Shown: positions 9,482 through 17,571 of the stretch, in pieces
Numbering within the stretch: the first letter of the stretch is position 1
How the letters are laid out: each line of letters opens with the position of its first letter
Translations under genes and position numbers: made by a program
Notes under the pieces: generated by a model
Told to the model about the DNA's origin: nothing
What the model saw: the letters and a program-made list of their open reading frames with translations, nothing else
The model's database searches: none
Source: an uncultured bacterium
GTDB lineage: Bacteria > Patescibacteriota > Minisyncoccia > Phycocordibacterales > CAIZLB01
Assembly (NCBI GenBank): GCA_903933735.1
Contig: CAIZLB010000019.1
Span: 1 to 36,400, forward strand
Length of the DNA: 36,400 nucleotides
Direction: 5' to 3'

Positions 9482-9515
9482 AAAAATGACGCCTTTCAAA
9501 AACAGAAAGGGTCAC
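9482..9515 (-). terminator. Terminator after rpmG
   Basis: On the complement GTGACcCTTTC and GAAAGgcGTCAT form a stem followed by TTTTT, starting 15 bases after the rpmG stop. Confidence 0.75.
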
Positions 9516-9529
9516 TTTTAATCAAGATG

Positions 9530-9694
9530 CTATTTCTTTCCTTCTTCAAAAACTTCTCGCTTTCTTGTAACTTTATTATACTTTTTAAGTTTAAGTTTTG
9601 GCATAGTTGAAGAACCTGGTTTTCCAGATTTTCTCATATGTATAACTTGACCTGTTTTTTTATGTCTTAATTTAACTATTTTCTTTTGTGGCAT
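9530..9694 (-). CDS. rpmG: Ribosomal protein L33 (bL33)
   Basis: A short gene of 54 codons. The protein starts MPQKKIVKLRHKKTGQ and ends KLKLKKYNKVTRKREVFEE plus three basic residues. The basic composition, the length and the LxLKKY...(K/R)xxxF/H core fit bL33 of the large subunit. The zinc-binding cysteine pairs found in some L33 forms are absent, so this is the C-minus type. It is flanked by tRNA-Tyr and tRNA-Trp on the same strand, the usual bacterial neighbourhood of rpmG. A run of A/T precedes the ATG with no Shine-Dalgarno site. A terminator follows directly. Confidence 0.8.
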   Translation of the reverse strand: MPQKKIVKLRHKKTGQVIHMRKSGKPGSSTMPKLKLKKYNKVTRKREVFEEGKK

Positions 9695-9720
9695 ATTTTT
9701 AAAAAATTATTTTATTAATT

Positions 9721-9806
9721 TGGTGCGCAGAGTAGGATTTGAACCTACGTAGCCCGAAGGCGTCTGATTTACAGTCAGATGCGATTGACCACTCCGCCAT
9801 CTGCGC
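9721..9806 (-). tRNA. tRNA-Tyr (GTA)
   Basis: The complement forms a class II tRNA. The acceptor is GCGCAGA/TCTGCGC, the anticodon stem is CTGA/TCAG with loop CTGTAAA (GTA), there is a long variable arm, and the T arm is GTAGG-TTCAAAT-CCTAC. It ends ACCA, so this is the only tRNA in the window with CCA encoded. Confidence 0.97.
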
Positions 9807-9854
9807 TTTGTGTATACAATATATCTTTTTTTGAGACAAAAGGCAAATTATACG

Positions 9855-10676
9855 TTAAGTGAGTTTTTTAATAGTATTATTATCTATTAATAACCGCATC
9901 TGAGATATTGCTATATCGTTCAGTTTTATCAATCTGTCTTTTTGAGATAATCCATTTTTGATGAATTCAGAGTTTAAAACCTCAAGATTTGATAAACAAA
10001 TGAGTTGAGTTATTTCTGCATAATCTCTCATATTTCCTTCTGTGTCTTTATTATTTAATCTCCAATCTTTTGCCGTCATACCAAATAGCGCCATGTTTAA
10101 AACATCTGCCTCGTTTGCATAGATAACATTTGAATCTTTAAGTGATATCTTGTTAGGGATGATTATATTTTCTTTTATTGAGTTTGTGTGGATTTTGTAA
10201 TTGACTTTAGTTAACATTCTTTTTACATTCCATTCTAGGTTTTTATTAGAAAATTCTTCATTTTTGAGTCTTTGAAATTCTTTTATGAGATATAGTTTAA
10301 ATTCTGGTGATAACCAGCTGGTAAATTCAAAAGCTATATCTTTATGAGCAAATGTACCTCCGTAGCGACCTGATGATGATTTTATGCCTATAGCACCCGT
10401 CTTTTTAATCCACTTCTCAGGAGAAATGACAAAACTATTATTACCAGCCTCTTTTTTAAACTGGTCGAATTCGACCAGTTTAAAATTTATATTATTTATT
10501 TTCTCCCAAATACCTATAAATTCTATAGTATTTTTATTTCTCATCCAGTTTTTGACTATACCTGCCGGAAATTTTGCGTCTTTAAACTTTGCCAGATCAG
10601 TCAGCGAAAAATAATCATCACCAATATCTGACATGTTTACGTTTATAATTTGATTATTTATTGTTATTTTTTCCAT
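9855..10676 (-). CDS. KilA-N domain protein
   Basis: A 273-residue protein whose first half (about 15-140) matches the KilA-N DNA-binding fold: YFSLTDLAKF, IVKNWMRNKNTIEFIGIWE, VEFDQFKKEAG, SGRYGGTFAHKDIAFEFTSW and LYLIKEFQRLK. These domains come from large DNA viruses and phages and are common in CPR genomes, usually with unknown targets. The C-terminal half (from about 150) shares the typical tail of the cellular forms (KISLKDSNVIYANEADVLNMALFGMTAKDWR). A perfect 32-bp palindrome lies inside the coding sequence over the VEFDQF codons. The ATG is six bases after a TGT-TATGAT extended -10 box. A regulatory or defence role is inferred only from the domain. Confidence 0.85.
   Translation of the reverse strand: MEKITINNQIINVNMSDIGDDYFSLTDLAKFKDAKFPAGIVKNWMRNKNTIEFIGIWEKINNINFKLVEFDQFKKEAGNNSFVISPEKWIKKTGAIGIKSSSGRYGGTFAHKDIAFEFTSWLSPEFKLYLIKEFQRLKNEEFSNKNLEWNVKRMLTKVNYKIHTNSIKENIIIPNKISLKDSNVIYANEADVLNMALFGMTAKDWRLNNKDTEGNMRDYAEITQLICLSNLEVLNSEFIKNGLSQKDRLIKLNDIAISQMRLLIDNNTIKKLT
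10454..10485. repeat. Perfect 32-bp palindrome inside the KilA-N gene
   Basis: Centred on TCGAATTCGA with arms TTTTAAACTGG. The left flank CTTTTTTAAAC is shared with the palindrome at 19398, and inner bases differ in matched pairs between the two. It encodes FKLVEFDQFKK, part of a motif normal for the family, so coding constraint explains at least part of it. Confidence 0.7.
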
Positions 10677-10687
10677 GAGGAAATCAT

Positions 10688-10712
10688 AACAAAACAGGGT
10701 TAAAATAAACCC
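10688..10712 (-). terminator. Terminator after the NDK-like gene
   Basis: On the complement GGGTT-tatttt-AACCC is followed by TGTTTTGTT, 29 bases after the NDK-like stop and just before the KilA-N promoter. Confidence 0.65.
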
Positions 10713-10740
10713 GAAGAAGTTATAAAGATTTTAGATAAGA

Positions 10741-11238
10741 TTATTCTATAAAAAATGTCTTAAACTTCTCCAAATCATCTCTCACTTCATCACTATTCTT
10801 CCCTCTATGTATAGCATTTCTAAAGTATTGACCACCCTCTGCCATCTGGTGACCGTCATGTTCACCAAATAGATATCTTAAAGAATCTTCATCACATTCA
10901 CCAGGTTTTGTATTCTTTCCTATTATAGAAACAACTTTATCGATCAAACCATTATCCCCCTCCAACATCAACACGGTACTAGGACCTTGGGAAAAATGTT
11001 TAGCATTTTCAAATTGAATCTGTGCAGGCATGTTTCTATACATAACTCTATTTACAAAATCTAAAGGTAAGATTTTTGTAACTGATTCCACAATCTCCAA
11101 ACCTTCATCTTTAAATCTATCTATGATTGCTTGTAAATGAAAATAAGCATCAGGTTTTACTACCACTATCATACGATCTTTCGGTTCTTTTTCTTGAGAT
11201 GATTCAAAATTCATATATTTGTTATTCGAATTTATCAA
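10741..11238 (-). CDS. Nucleoside-diphosphate kinase-like protein
   Basis: A 165-residue protein with the NDK layout: VVVKPDAY at about 25-32, then the strand-helix RFKDEGLEIVESV, GPSTVLMLEG, SLRYLFGEH, and the active-site region FRNAIHRGKNSDE with the phospho-accepting His. The canonical NxxHGSD is altered after the His (RGKNSD), and the segments around it are longer than in standard enzymes of about 140-150 residues. Classical NDK passes phosphate from ATP to other nucleoside diphosphates through phosphohistidine. Activity here is likely but not certain. Its ATG lies 17 bases inside the CYTH gene upstream, so the two are translationally coupled. No Shine-Dalgarno site is visible. Confidence 0.75.
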   Translation of the reverse strand: MINSNNKYMNFESSQEKEPKDRMIVVVKPDAYFHLQAIIDRFKDEGLEIVESVTKILPLDFVNRVMYRNMPAQIQFENAKHFSQGPSTVLMLEGDNGLIDKVVSIIGKNTKPGECDEDSLRYLFGEHDGHQMAEGGQYFRNAIHRGKNSDEVRDDLEKFKTFFIE

Positions 11239-11773
11239 AAGTTACAGTCTTGATATTGTCGAAATCATGTCCATAATGTTTAAAAACAAATCTCGCATCT
11301 TGATCAAATCTCTTTTCCCAATCTAGCCCTATCTTACTCGCAACAGCTTTTAAAGCATCGACAGAAGAGCCCTCAACCTCAACATATGGAGGTATTTGAG
11401 GCCAAGTATCTATATCCAATGTAACATCATCCAGCTCAAAAGTATGACGATATTTTTCAACTATACGATATGCCGGCCAACCTATAGTTTCTAAAAATAA
11501 TTTAGCATTTTCAAAACTTGAAACCTCAAATTCTATCTCTTTTGCAGAATCAACTTCTTGTTTAGCATTTGATTTATACGTCATGAAAGTTTTATCACCT
11601 TTCTTCCTTAAACGTACAAAATATTTTTCTCTTAAACATTTTTCTTTATCATCATAGAAAATAATCTCATCGAGCTTTTTTTCACCGAGATCTTTAGCAT
11701 TTAATGATTTTAATTTTTGTATTAATTCATCTTTATTTATATCTAAAAATCTTGTCTCTATTTCAGTATTCAT
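11222..11773 (-). CDS. CYTH-domain protein (CyaB/triphosphatase superfamily)
   Basis: A 183-residue protein with the CYTH tunnel-fold signature: an N-terminal EIETRF (the ExExx strand), KYFVRLRKKGDKTFMTYK (basic strand), AKEIEFEV, and a late acidic strand DDVTLDIDTWPQIPPYVEVEG. The family includes class IV adenylyl cyclases and thiamine or inorganic triphosphatases, all binding triphosphates with Mg2+ inside the barrel. Which substrate applies cannot be told. The gene overlaps the downstream NDK-like gene by 17 bases, so both probably act on related nucleotides or polyphosphates (inference). The ATG follows TGG-TATCAT by six bases. Confidence 0.85.
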   Translation of the reverse strand: MNTEIETRFLDINKDELIQKLKSLNAKDLGEKKLDEIIFYDDKEKCLREKYFVRLRKKGDKTFMTYKSNAKQEVDSAKEIEFEVSSFENAKLFLETIGWPAYRIVEKYRHTFELDDVTLDIDTWPQIPPYVEVEGSSVDALKAVASKIGLDWEKRFDQDARFVFKHYGHDFDNIKTVTFDKFE

Positions 11774-11791
11774 GTATGTATGATACCATCC

Positions 11792-12196
11792 CTACCCGAC
11801 CAATCCAACCTCCTCAGGCAATATAGCCATTATAGGACTATTCACAAAATCTTTTTTGTTTCTGGTAATAATGTAATCAGCATCTACAGCTTTCGCTGAA
11901 ACTATTTGCAAAGCATCCTCAAAGTCAGCCACATCTAAATCTAATGCAAGTTTTGCATCATCATGACCTACTGTTACAACATTAGCAAAGTACAATATAT
12001 CTTTCACAGACAACTTTGCTATTTGGTTATTAAGATTTTTTTCAAGTATATAAAATAAATTTGATAGAGTGTGCCAAGAAATATATATTTTATTTTTATT
12101 TAAAATGCACTTATTAACAAAATCAGTGGCTATCCCCCCACCTTTTCTATCTAATACAATATCTAAGAATATATTTGTGTCTATAAAATATTTCAT
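11792..12196 (-). CDS. PIN-domain ribonuclease toxin (VapC-like)
   Basis: A 134-residue PIN-domain protein. Conserved acidic residues appear in order: D6 in FIDTNIFLD, D91/E93/D94 in DFEDALQ, and D107 with the following IITRNKKDF, the usual Mg2+-coordinating set. VapC toxins cut tRNA or rRNA when freed from their antitoxin. The gene starts 11 bases after the stop of the Phd-type antitoxin gene, the normal antitoxin-first order. The exact RNA target is unknown. Confidence 0.88.
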   Translation of the reverse strand: MKYFIDTNIFLDIVLDRKGGGIATDFVNKCILNKNKIYISWHTLSNLFYILEKNLNNQIAKLSVKDILYFANVVTVGHDDAKLALDLDVADFEDALQIVSAKAVDADYIITRNKKDFVNSPIMAILPEEVGLVG

Positions 12197-12207
12197 GATA
12201 TTTTCAA

Positions 12208-12519
12208 TTAATGCACATGCTTCTCTACTAAATAATGTAACCTAGGATCATATTCTTTATGGGCTGGATTTATCTTATTTTTAACTTTTTTATCAAAATC
12301 TGCACTCTTAATTTTACTAGCCCATTTATTCAAAAAAGATCTTGCACCAGAAACTTCTGCATCGCTCATCTTTTCTCCTTTTAAAGATAAATATTCTTCC
12401 ATAGATAAAATAACAGCAACACCCCTTCCTTGTCGTTGTATTTCAATAGGTTTATGTTGAACAGTATCCAACAACATACCTAATGACTGTTTTGCTTCTG
12501 TGGCTGATATTTTATTCAT
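12208..12519 (-). CDS. Phd/YefM-type antitoxin
   Basis: A 103-residue partner of the PIN toxin. The first 50 residues (ISATEAKQSLGMLLDTVQHKPIEIQRQGRGVAVILSMEEY in short) have the Phd/YefM fold: a helix, the Q..P..I.R.G...AVI.S strand pair and the EY end, which binds DNA as a dimer. The remainder (55-103) is basic and probably wraps the toxin. The promoter TAGACA-N17-TATTAT (12527-12555) ends seven bases before the ATG and overlaps a long inverted repeat, which suggests self-repression. The message should be leaderless. Pairing a Phd-type antitoxin with a PIN toxin is common. Confidence 0.85.
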   Translation of the reverse strand: MNKISATEAKQSLGMLLDTVQHKPIEIQRQGRGVAVILSMEEYLSLKGEKMSDAEVSGARSFLNKWASKIKSADFDKKVKNKINPAHKEYDPRLHYLVEKHVH

Positions 12520-12526
12520 ATTTTAT

Positions 12527-12579
12527 ATAATACACAAAATAAACAACTTTGTCTATTTTGGACAAAGTTGTTTATTTTG
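12527..12579 (-). promoter_or_regulatory. Toxin-antitoxin promoter with 19-bp inverted repeat
   Basis: The arms 12535-12553 and 12561-12579 are perfect complements (19 bp each, 7-base spacer). The -35 box TAGACA (12550-12555) lies across the end of one arm and the spacer, and the -10 box TATTAT is at 12527-12532. The repeat could be an antitoxin operator, the clpB terminator (its stop is at 12586), or both. Confidence 0.7.
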
Positions 12580-12585
12580 ATTTTA

Positions 12586-15309
12586 TTATTTTTTATTTAA
12601 CACCCTCTTCCCCTTGACAACCTTCTTGACTTTTACATCTTTGACCTCCCTCACCTCGCGAATCGCCTTATTTTCAAAAGACAATTCTCCTTGTTTATCT
12701 ATATCTACAATAACTTGCCTGTTAGCAACGAGGCCTTTATCTATAATCATCGATGCCAAAGGTGTTAAGACTTTAGACTGTATGAGACGTCTGAGTGGAC
12801 GAGCTCCATACTGAGGGTTATAACCTTCTTTAGCCAAAAGATCATAAACTGTATCTTTGAAAACTAGATGTATACCTTTTTCCAAAAGTCTGTCTTGAAC
12901 TTTTTTAATCTCTATATCGACAATCTTTCTTATAGACTCCGGCGACAACACATCAAACAAAATTATCTCATCTAAACGATTCAAGAATTCTGGTTTGAAA
13001 TAATCTTTAAGTGATGACATGACTTTTTCTTTGATTCCTGCATAAACATCTTGATCGTTAGAAGAATCAGCAAAACCGATGTTCTGCATCTTATCTATGA
13101 ATTGGGCACCGATGTTTGATGTCATGATGATAATGGTGTTCTTGAAGTTTACAGTTCTACCTTTTGAATCAGTTAGACGACCATTGTCCAATACTTGAAG
13201 AAGTATGTTAAATATCTCAGGATGAGCTTTTTCAATCTCATCAAATAATATAACTGAATAAGGTCTATGTTTAATCTTATCAACCAAAGTTCCTGAATCT
13301 TCATGTCCAACATATCCTGGTGGTGCACCTATGATCTTAGAGACTGTATGTCTTTCACCGTATTCGGACATATCTACACGTATCAAAGCTTTCTCGTCGT
13401 TAAACATAAACTTGGCAAGAGATTTTGTAAGCTCAGTCTTTCCCACCCCTGTAGGCCCCAAGAATATAAATGAGCCAAGTGGACGAGCGGGATCATGTAT
13501 ACCTACACGAGATCTTTTTATGGTATCTGAAATCTTTTTAACTGCATCATCTTGTCCTATAACTTCTGACTTTAGAACATCTTCCATGCGAGAAAGTTTC
13601 TTCATCTCTTCCTCCATCATGCGTGATACTGGTATGCCGGTCCAGGAAGAGACAACAGCGGCTATGTCAGCCTCATTGATTTCTTCTTTGAGGATTCTCT
13701 TTGTTGTATCAAGTTTTCGAAGCTTTTTGAGTTTGTTTTCAAGATCTTGTTCCATGATTGGTAATTTTCCATATCTTATCTCTGCAGCTTTCACTAGATC
13801 AGCGACGGCTTCGGCTCTGTTTGATTCTTGTGTTAATTCCTCTATATTTTTCTTTAGATCTTTGATACCGGTGATCAATTCTTTTTCTACATTCCATTTA
13901 CCTTCTATATCAGAGACACTATCTTTGATCTCATTGATATTATTTTCAATATTTTTAATACGAGCTTTTATATCTTTGTTTTCTGGATCTTTTGATAGGG
14001 CTTGTTTTTCTATCTCAAGTCTTAAGATCTTTCTATGTGCATCTTCTATAGCTTGTGGCTTATTCTCTAAAGAGATCTTCAAAGTTGAAGCAGCTTCATC
14101 GATCAAATCAACGGCTTTATCTGGTAATTGCCTATCTGTTATGTATCGACTTGAAAGTTGTACTGCGGCTACTATAGCCTCATCGAGTATACGCACACCG
14201 TGGAATAATTCGTATTTTTCTTTAAGACCACGAAGTATAGCTGTAGCATCTTCCCCCGACGGTTCTTCAACATATACAGGTTGAAAACGTCTTTGTAAGG
14301 CAGGGTCTTTTTCTATATGTTTTTGATATTCACGAAGTGTTGTTGCACCTATAGCTTTAAGTTCACCACGAGCAAGAGCTGGCTTTAACATGTTAGATGC
14401 ATCAAGTGACCCTTCAGCACCACCGGCCCCTACTATAGTATGAGCTTCATCGATGAATAAGATGTATTTTCCATCGGCTTTATCTATCTCTTTCAATATG
14501 TTTTTTAATCTATCTTCAAATTCTCCGCGATACTTTGTACCTGCTACAAGAGAACCTATATCAAGTGAAAGTAATTCTTTATTTTTTAAAGACTCAGGTA
14601 CATCACCCATAGCAATACGACTAGCTAGTCCTTCAACTATAGCAGTTTTTCCAACCCCGGCTTCACCTAAGAGTATGGGATTATTTTTTGTACGGCGAGA
14701 CAATATCTGTATTACACGAGAGATCTCGGAATCTCTACCTATGACTGGATCAAGTTTATTTTCACGTGCCAAAGCCGTGAGGTTTCGAGTAAACTTAGCT
14801 AAAGCTTTTGTCTTTTTTGTCTCACCTGTATTCTCTCCCGCGGGTGTGTTTTTTTGTGAACGTAAAAAAGTTAAAGCTTCTAGAGATTTTTCTTTATCGA
14901 TCTTAAACTTTTCAATAAGCTCTCGAGCTGGATTCAATGTATCAAAAAATGCAATGAATAGATGCTCAACTGAAACGAAGTTGTCTTTGATCAAAGCTGC
15001 TACATTTCCAGAATTTTCCATAAGCATAATAAGCTCTGGGGTTAAGAAAAGTTGATATGCGGGAGATAAGGTGTTCGATATAGATGACTCTGAATCTATA
15101 GCCTCAAAAGCATTGTCGGTTAATAAGATATAATCTACATCTAGTTTTTCAAGTATAGAGATAACCACAGAATCTTCCTGTGTTAATAGAGAAACCAATA
15201 GATGCATAGGTGAGACGTTAGTTTGTCCTCTTTCTATAGCAAGTTCATGTGCTCGGCGTATAGCCTCTTTGGCACGAGTTGTAAAATTGTTTAATGGTGG
15301 CATAGACAT
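12586..15309 (-). CDS. clpB: ClpB-like Hsp100 AAA+ unfoldase with an IGF loop
   Basis: A 907-residue two-ring AAA+ protein. The order is Clp N-domain (1-150, two repeats), first AAA+ module with Walker A GEAGVGKT (215-222) and Walker B FIDEAH, a long coiled-coil middle domain (about 418-545), second AAA+ module with GPTGVGKT (628-635) and FDEIEK, then the D2 small domain and a Lys-rich tail. The middle domain is full ClpB length (about 127 residues, with the ClpB-like AEIRYGKLP), typical of DnaK-coupled disaggregases. Yet D2 also contains [10 protein letters not shown] (IGF at 744-746) in the place where ClpC and ClpX carry their ClpP-docking tripeptide, which ClpB normally lacks. It could therefore feed a protease. 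No clp protease gene is in the window. No clear Shine-Dalgarno site precedes the ATG. Confidence 0.92.
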   Translation of the reverse strand: MSMPPLNNFTTRAKEAIRRAHELAIERGQTNVSPMHLLVSLLTQEDSVVISILEKLDVDYILLTDNAFEAIDSESSISNTLSPAYQLFLTPELIMLMENSGNVAALIKDNFVSVEHLFIAFFDTLNPARELIEKFKIDKEKSLEALTFLRSQKNTPAGENTGETKKTKALAKFTRNLTALARENKLDPVIGRDSEISRVIQILSRRTKNNPILLGEAGVGKTAIVEGLASRIAMGDVPESLKNKELLSLDIGSLVAGTKYRGEFEDRLKNILKEIDKADGKYILFIDEAHTIVGAGGAEGSLDASNMLKPALARGELKAIGATTLREYQKHIEKDPALQRRFQPVYVEEPSGEDATAILRGLKEKYELFHGVRILDEAIVAAVQLSSRYITDRQLPDKAVDLIDEAASTLKISLENKPQAIEDAHRKILRLEIEKQALSKDPENKDIKARIKNIENNINEIKDSVSDIEGKWNVEKELITGIKDLKKNIEELTQESNRAEAVADLVKAAEIRYGKLPIMEQDLENKLKKLRKLDTTKRILKEEINEADIAAVVSSWTGIPVSRMMEEEMKKLSRMEDVLKSEVIGQDDAVKKISDTIKRSRVGIHDPARPLGSFIFLGPTGVGKTELTKSLAKFMFNDEKALIRVDMSEYGERHTVSKIIGAPPGYVGHEDSGTLVDKIKHRPYSVILFDEIEKAHPEIFNILLQVLDNGRLTDSKGRTVNFKNTIIIMTSNIGAQFIDKMQNIGFADSSNDQDVYAGIKEKVMSSLKDYFKPEFLNRLDEIILFDVLSPESIRKIVDIEIKKVQDRLLEKGIHLVFKDTVYDLLAKEGYNPQYGARPLRRLIQSKVLTPLASMIIDKGLVANRQVIVDIDKQGELSFENKAIREVREVKDVKVKKVVKGKRVLNKK

Positions 15310-15345
15310 ATGAAAGAGTATAACACATATGTCAACTGGGGTTTA

Positions 15346-15376
15346 TTGACAAATACAGGTTTATCAATAGTATATA
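15346..15376 (+). promoter_or_regulatory. Promoter of the 15383 gene
   Basis: Consensus TTGACA (15346-15351), 19-base spacer and TATATA (15371-15376), six bases before the ATG at 15383. It predicts transcription starting at or beside the start codon. Confidence 0.65.
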
Positions 15377-15382
15377 TAGTGT

Positions 15383-15808
15383 ATGAATATAACACCGAGA
15401 CCGATAATTCCAGCTAGTTTGAGATTCCCCCATCACTTTAGAGGCCAAGTTGGGGCTGTCTACATAAACACATTTGGTACTAAATCAATAAAAATACACC
15501 CGCTGAAAGTTTTTGGCGAAAGAGATAAAATATTATCAGTAGGATTAGGTACAAAAAGTCTGAATCTTAGTATAGAGGACCCTGCCCTACTGGGTATGGA
15601 TGAATTTGCACATTTAAAGATTATTGCTGACCGTCATTCAACTTATCAATCATTCGATTCTATTGGATATATAAATCATTTACAGGATTTAGATGCCGAT
15701 TATGTCTGCACACTTTATTATTTACGTGATTTAAAAAATAGACATGGGAGCAATATCGATATGGAATTACTTTTCGAAGCAATACATAAATTCACATTCC
15801 CTAAATAG
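15383..15808 (+). CDS. Uncharacterised protein, single-gene unit
   Basis: A 141-residue soluble protein of no family I recognise. It starts MNITPRPIIPASLRFPHHF and contains RGQVGAVYINTFGTKSIKIHP, an Asp/Leu-rich middle and a C-terminal helix (DMELLFEAIHKF). There is no signal peptide or membrane helix. The gene has its own promoter and a strong terminator 20 bases after the stop, runs against its neighbours, and has base composition somewhat richer in G+C than the adjacent clpB. It belongs to a set of similar one-gene units at 16749, 17008, 20391 and 31340. It is probably real, because promoter, frame and terminator agree. Confidence 0.7.
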   Translation: MNITPRPIIPASLRFPHHFRGQVGAVYINTFGTKSIKIHPLKVFGERDKILSVGLGTKSLNLSIEDPALLGMDEFAHLKIIADRHSTYQSFDSIGYINHLQDLDADYVCTLYYLRDLKNRHGSNIDMELLFEAIHKFTFPK

Positions 15809-15827
15809 ACAATCTCGATTCACAATG

Positions 15828-15868
15828 CCGGGTGGGACTATTTGTCCACCCGGTGTTTTTTTTATTTT
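15828..15868 (+). terminator. Terminator of the 15383 gene
   Basis: CCGGGTGG...CCACCCGG stem (15828-15853) followed by a run of eight T and further T-rich sequence. It overlaps the end of the opposing BRO-N pseudogene. Confidence 0.9.
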
Positions 15869-16661
15869 AACTTTTTTCTATTATCTATAAACTTATCTTT
15901 TGAGATAACTTTCTTTTTTATAACTTTTTCTATATTTTTTCTAGCATTTCCAGCAACCCGACCACCTTCTTTTGCAACTTTTTTATTTTCTTGTAAACCT
16001 TTCAGTTGTCGATACTTCTGCCAACATATTTAAAACTAATTCTAGATTCGTTCTTGATTCCTTTGTATTTTTTATACTCTTTTGTATTCATACCAGACCA
16101 AGCTTTAGTTATTTCATTTGTTAATATGGCAAATTCTAAACCCTCTGTAACATCACCTTCTTTCCATTGATCAGTTAAATCTTTTCTAACTTCTATAGTT
16201 TTCAATCTTTGATTTATCCACTCCTTTGAATATCCTTTTTGCAAATAGGTATTAATTGCCCTGTCAAAGACTTTCTCAGGATCTTCGATTTCTTCTATTC
16301 TCTCATAGCCAACTTTGGCCAACCAAAGTTTTAAAGGTTCAGCCTTAGGAGAAGGTATCGATTGGATGAGACGAAACAAAGTTTCTGTATCAACAGCATC
16401 TGTATTGTAAAATTTACCATCTTTGGCTAAAAATTTCAGTTGGTGACATTTTGTCACCAACTCACTACCTTCATTATTAAGTCTTTCTTTTAATTTATTC
16501 CAATATTTTCTAGCAGTCTGAAAATCTATTTGCTGTGTTAATACTTGAACAACATCAACAACAGAAAAATACCAAAGTTCTTTTTCATCATCCCAAATAC
16601 GACGAATCTCTTTTTGTTCGAATATTAGTATTGATTTTTTCTTTGGGTTTTTGTTGTCCAT
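15862..16661 (-). pseudogene. Frameshifted BRO-N family protein
   Basis: The open frame 16002-16661 encodes 219 residues with a BRO-N-like domain (WYFSVVDVVQVLT, ELVTKCHQLKFLAKDGKFY, TETLFRLIQSIPSPKAEPLK) and the usual follow-on segment (TKAWSGMNTKEYKKYKGIKNES). After KNES it departs from the family and stops. Just downstream another frame encodes NMLAEVSTTE, and a third encodes KGLQENKKVAKEGGRVAGN followed by KKVISKDKF, ending at 15862. These are the family's normal C-terminus. At least two small indels have therefore broken the gene. BRO-N proteins are virus-derived putative DNA-binding proteins common in CPR. The promoter (TGA-TATAAT six bases before ATG) is intact, so a truncated product may still be made. 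Confidence 0.8.
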
Positions 16662-16748
16662 TTATATATTATATCAAGGGTGTCAATCATTGCATTCTCC
16701 TCAAAAAAGTTGTATTTTAAAAGAGTCTAGAACAACCCCTTAACTACC

Positions 16749-16955
16749 ATGAGTAACCCAGCAGGAAGAAAAGATAAAGAAGCAAAAAGACCTACAAGAC
16801 TACAATACTACTCCCACAGAACATTAGAAGAAAAAGTTATACCGGAGCATAGGACTAGGGTGTGTCAAACGAGAATGCAAGTCGCAAATACAGACTTAGA
16901 CCTGAGAATCCAAGAACTTGAGTTAGAATTGATATTAGGATGCCCCGTCGAATAG
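16749..16955 (+). CDS. Small uncharacterised basic protein
   Basis: A 68-residue protein, highly charged, starting MSNPAGRKDKEAKRPTRLQY and ending in a Leu/Glu-rich helix (RIQELELELILGCPVE). No family is recognised. A perfect-stem terminator begins in its last codons. The 5' region is A/C-rich (AACAACCCCTTAACTACC before ATG) with a possible promoter TTGTAT...TAGAAC, so unlike most genes here it seems to have a short leader of about ten to fifteen bases. The strong terminator supports expression. The coding status is likely but not certain. Confidence 0.55.
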   Translation: MSNPAGRKDKEAKRPTRLQYYSHRTLEEKVIPEHRTRVCQTRMQVANTDLDLRIQELELELILGCPVE

Positions 16956-16969
16956 ACGGGGTTGTTTTA
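16943..16969 (+). terminator. Terminator of the 16749 gene
   Basis: CCCCGTC-gaata-GACGGGG followed by TTGTTTTATT. Confidence 0.9.
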
Positions 16970-17000
16970 TTGACAAAAATCAATTCATCATTAATATTAT
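16970..17000 (+). promoter_or_regulatory. Promoter of the 17008 gene
   Basis: TTGACA (16970-16975), then TAATAT (16992-16997, 16-base spacer) or TATTAT (16995-17000, 19-base spacer), 7 to 10 bases before the ATG. The message is probably leaderless. Confidence 0.65.
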
Positions 17001-17007
17001 TAATGTT

Positions 17008-17511
17008 ATGAACACACTACTAAACACGATATTACCGCCGAGTCTTAGGGCTCTCCATAATGGTTATTACATCCATGACAATCACCGCAAGAGATTTGCT
17101 GTAATCAGCCTAGCCGGTCTGAAAGGGATAGGGTTTGAAGTCAGAGTAGGGGTTTGGTCATCAACCTCACCCCCCAATCCACATAGGGACAATGAGGTCA
17201 CTGTCACCTTATACAAAGAGTTTGAAAACCCTAGTAATTGTCATCGACGTTTCACCCAAGAGGCAGCGAACATGCTGCGAGAGGATGAATTTAAATGGCT
17301 GTTGTGGTCAATACAATGTATCGGAGATCATCTTGACTTGGTCGGATCAGCAGCGGCTGGTAATCGAGAGTCAGGTATTATCTATGCGTACCTGATGACA
17401 TTGGCCAAACAATTCGAGGTGGATGCAAGATTGATTTTCGATTATCTACGGAAACTTACAGTCGACACAGGGACCATCGACATCACAGCTTTGCTACAAA
17501 AGCCTTGGTAG
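17008..17511 (+). CDS. Uncharacterised protein, G+C-rich single-gene unit
   Basis: A 167-residue soluble protein without a recognised family. It has a YYIHDNHRKRFAVISLAGLKG start, a Pro-rich turn (SSTSPPNPHRDNEV) and a helical second half (ANMLREDEFKWLLWSIQCIGD, then AYLMTLAKQFEVDARLIFDYLRKL). Base composition is visibly richer in G+C than thrS next to it, with CGA, GCG and GGT codons rare elsewhere in the window. This suggests different ancestry or recent transfer. It has its own promoter and terminator and is convergent with thrS. No function is assigned. Confidence 0.7.
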   Translation: MNTLLNTILPPSLRALHNGYYIHDNHRKRFAVISLAGLKGIGFEVRVGVWSSTSPPNPHRDNEVTVTLYKEFENPSNCHRRFTQEAANMLREDEFKWLLWSIQCIGDHLDLVGSAAAGNRESGIIYAYLMTLAKQFEVDARLIFDYLRKLTVDTGTIDITALLQKPW

Positions 17512-17532
17512 CGATTTCGAGAATACAAACAC

Positions 17533-17571
17533 ACATCGGGACGCTTTCGAGCCTCCCGGTGTTTTTATTTT
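17533..17571 (+). terminator. Terminator of the 17008 gene, shared with thrS
   Basis: A nine-pair stem ACATCGGGA/TCCCGGTGT with a 12-base loop, followed by TTTTATTTT. It abuts the thrS stop codon (17570) on the other strand. Confidence 0.85.

Noticed and set aside
13331-14284. 317-codon open frame on the plus strand
   Set aside because: It is antisense to the conserved AAA+ coding region of clpB, has Ser/Ile-rich composition without a family, and has no promoter. The same holds for 14453-15055.
16436-16465. 11-bp inverted repeat in the BRO-N gene as a regulatory hairpin
   Set aside because: The symmetry follows from codons for the family-conserved ELVTxCHQL peptide, so it needs no extra explanation.
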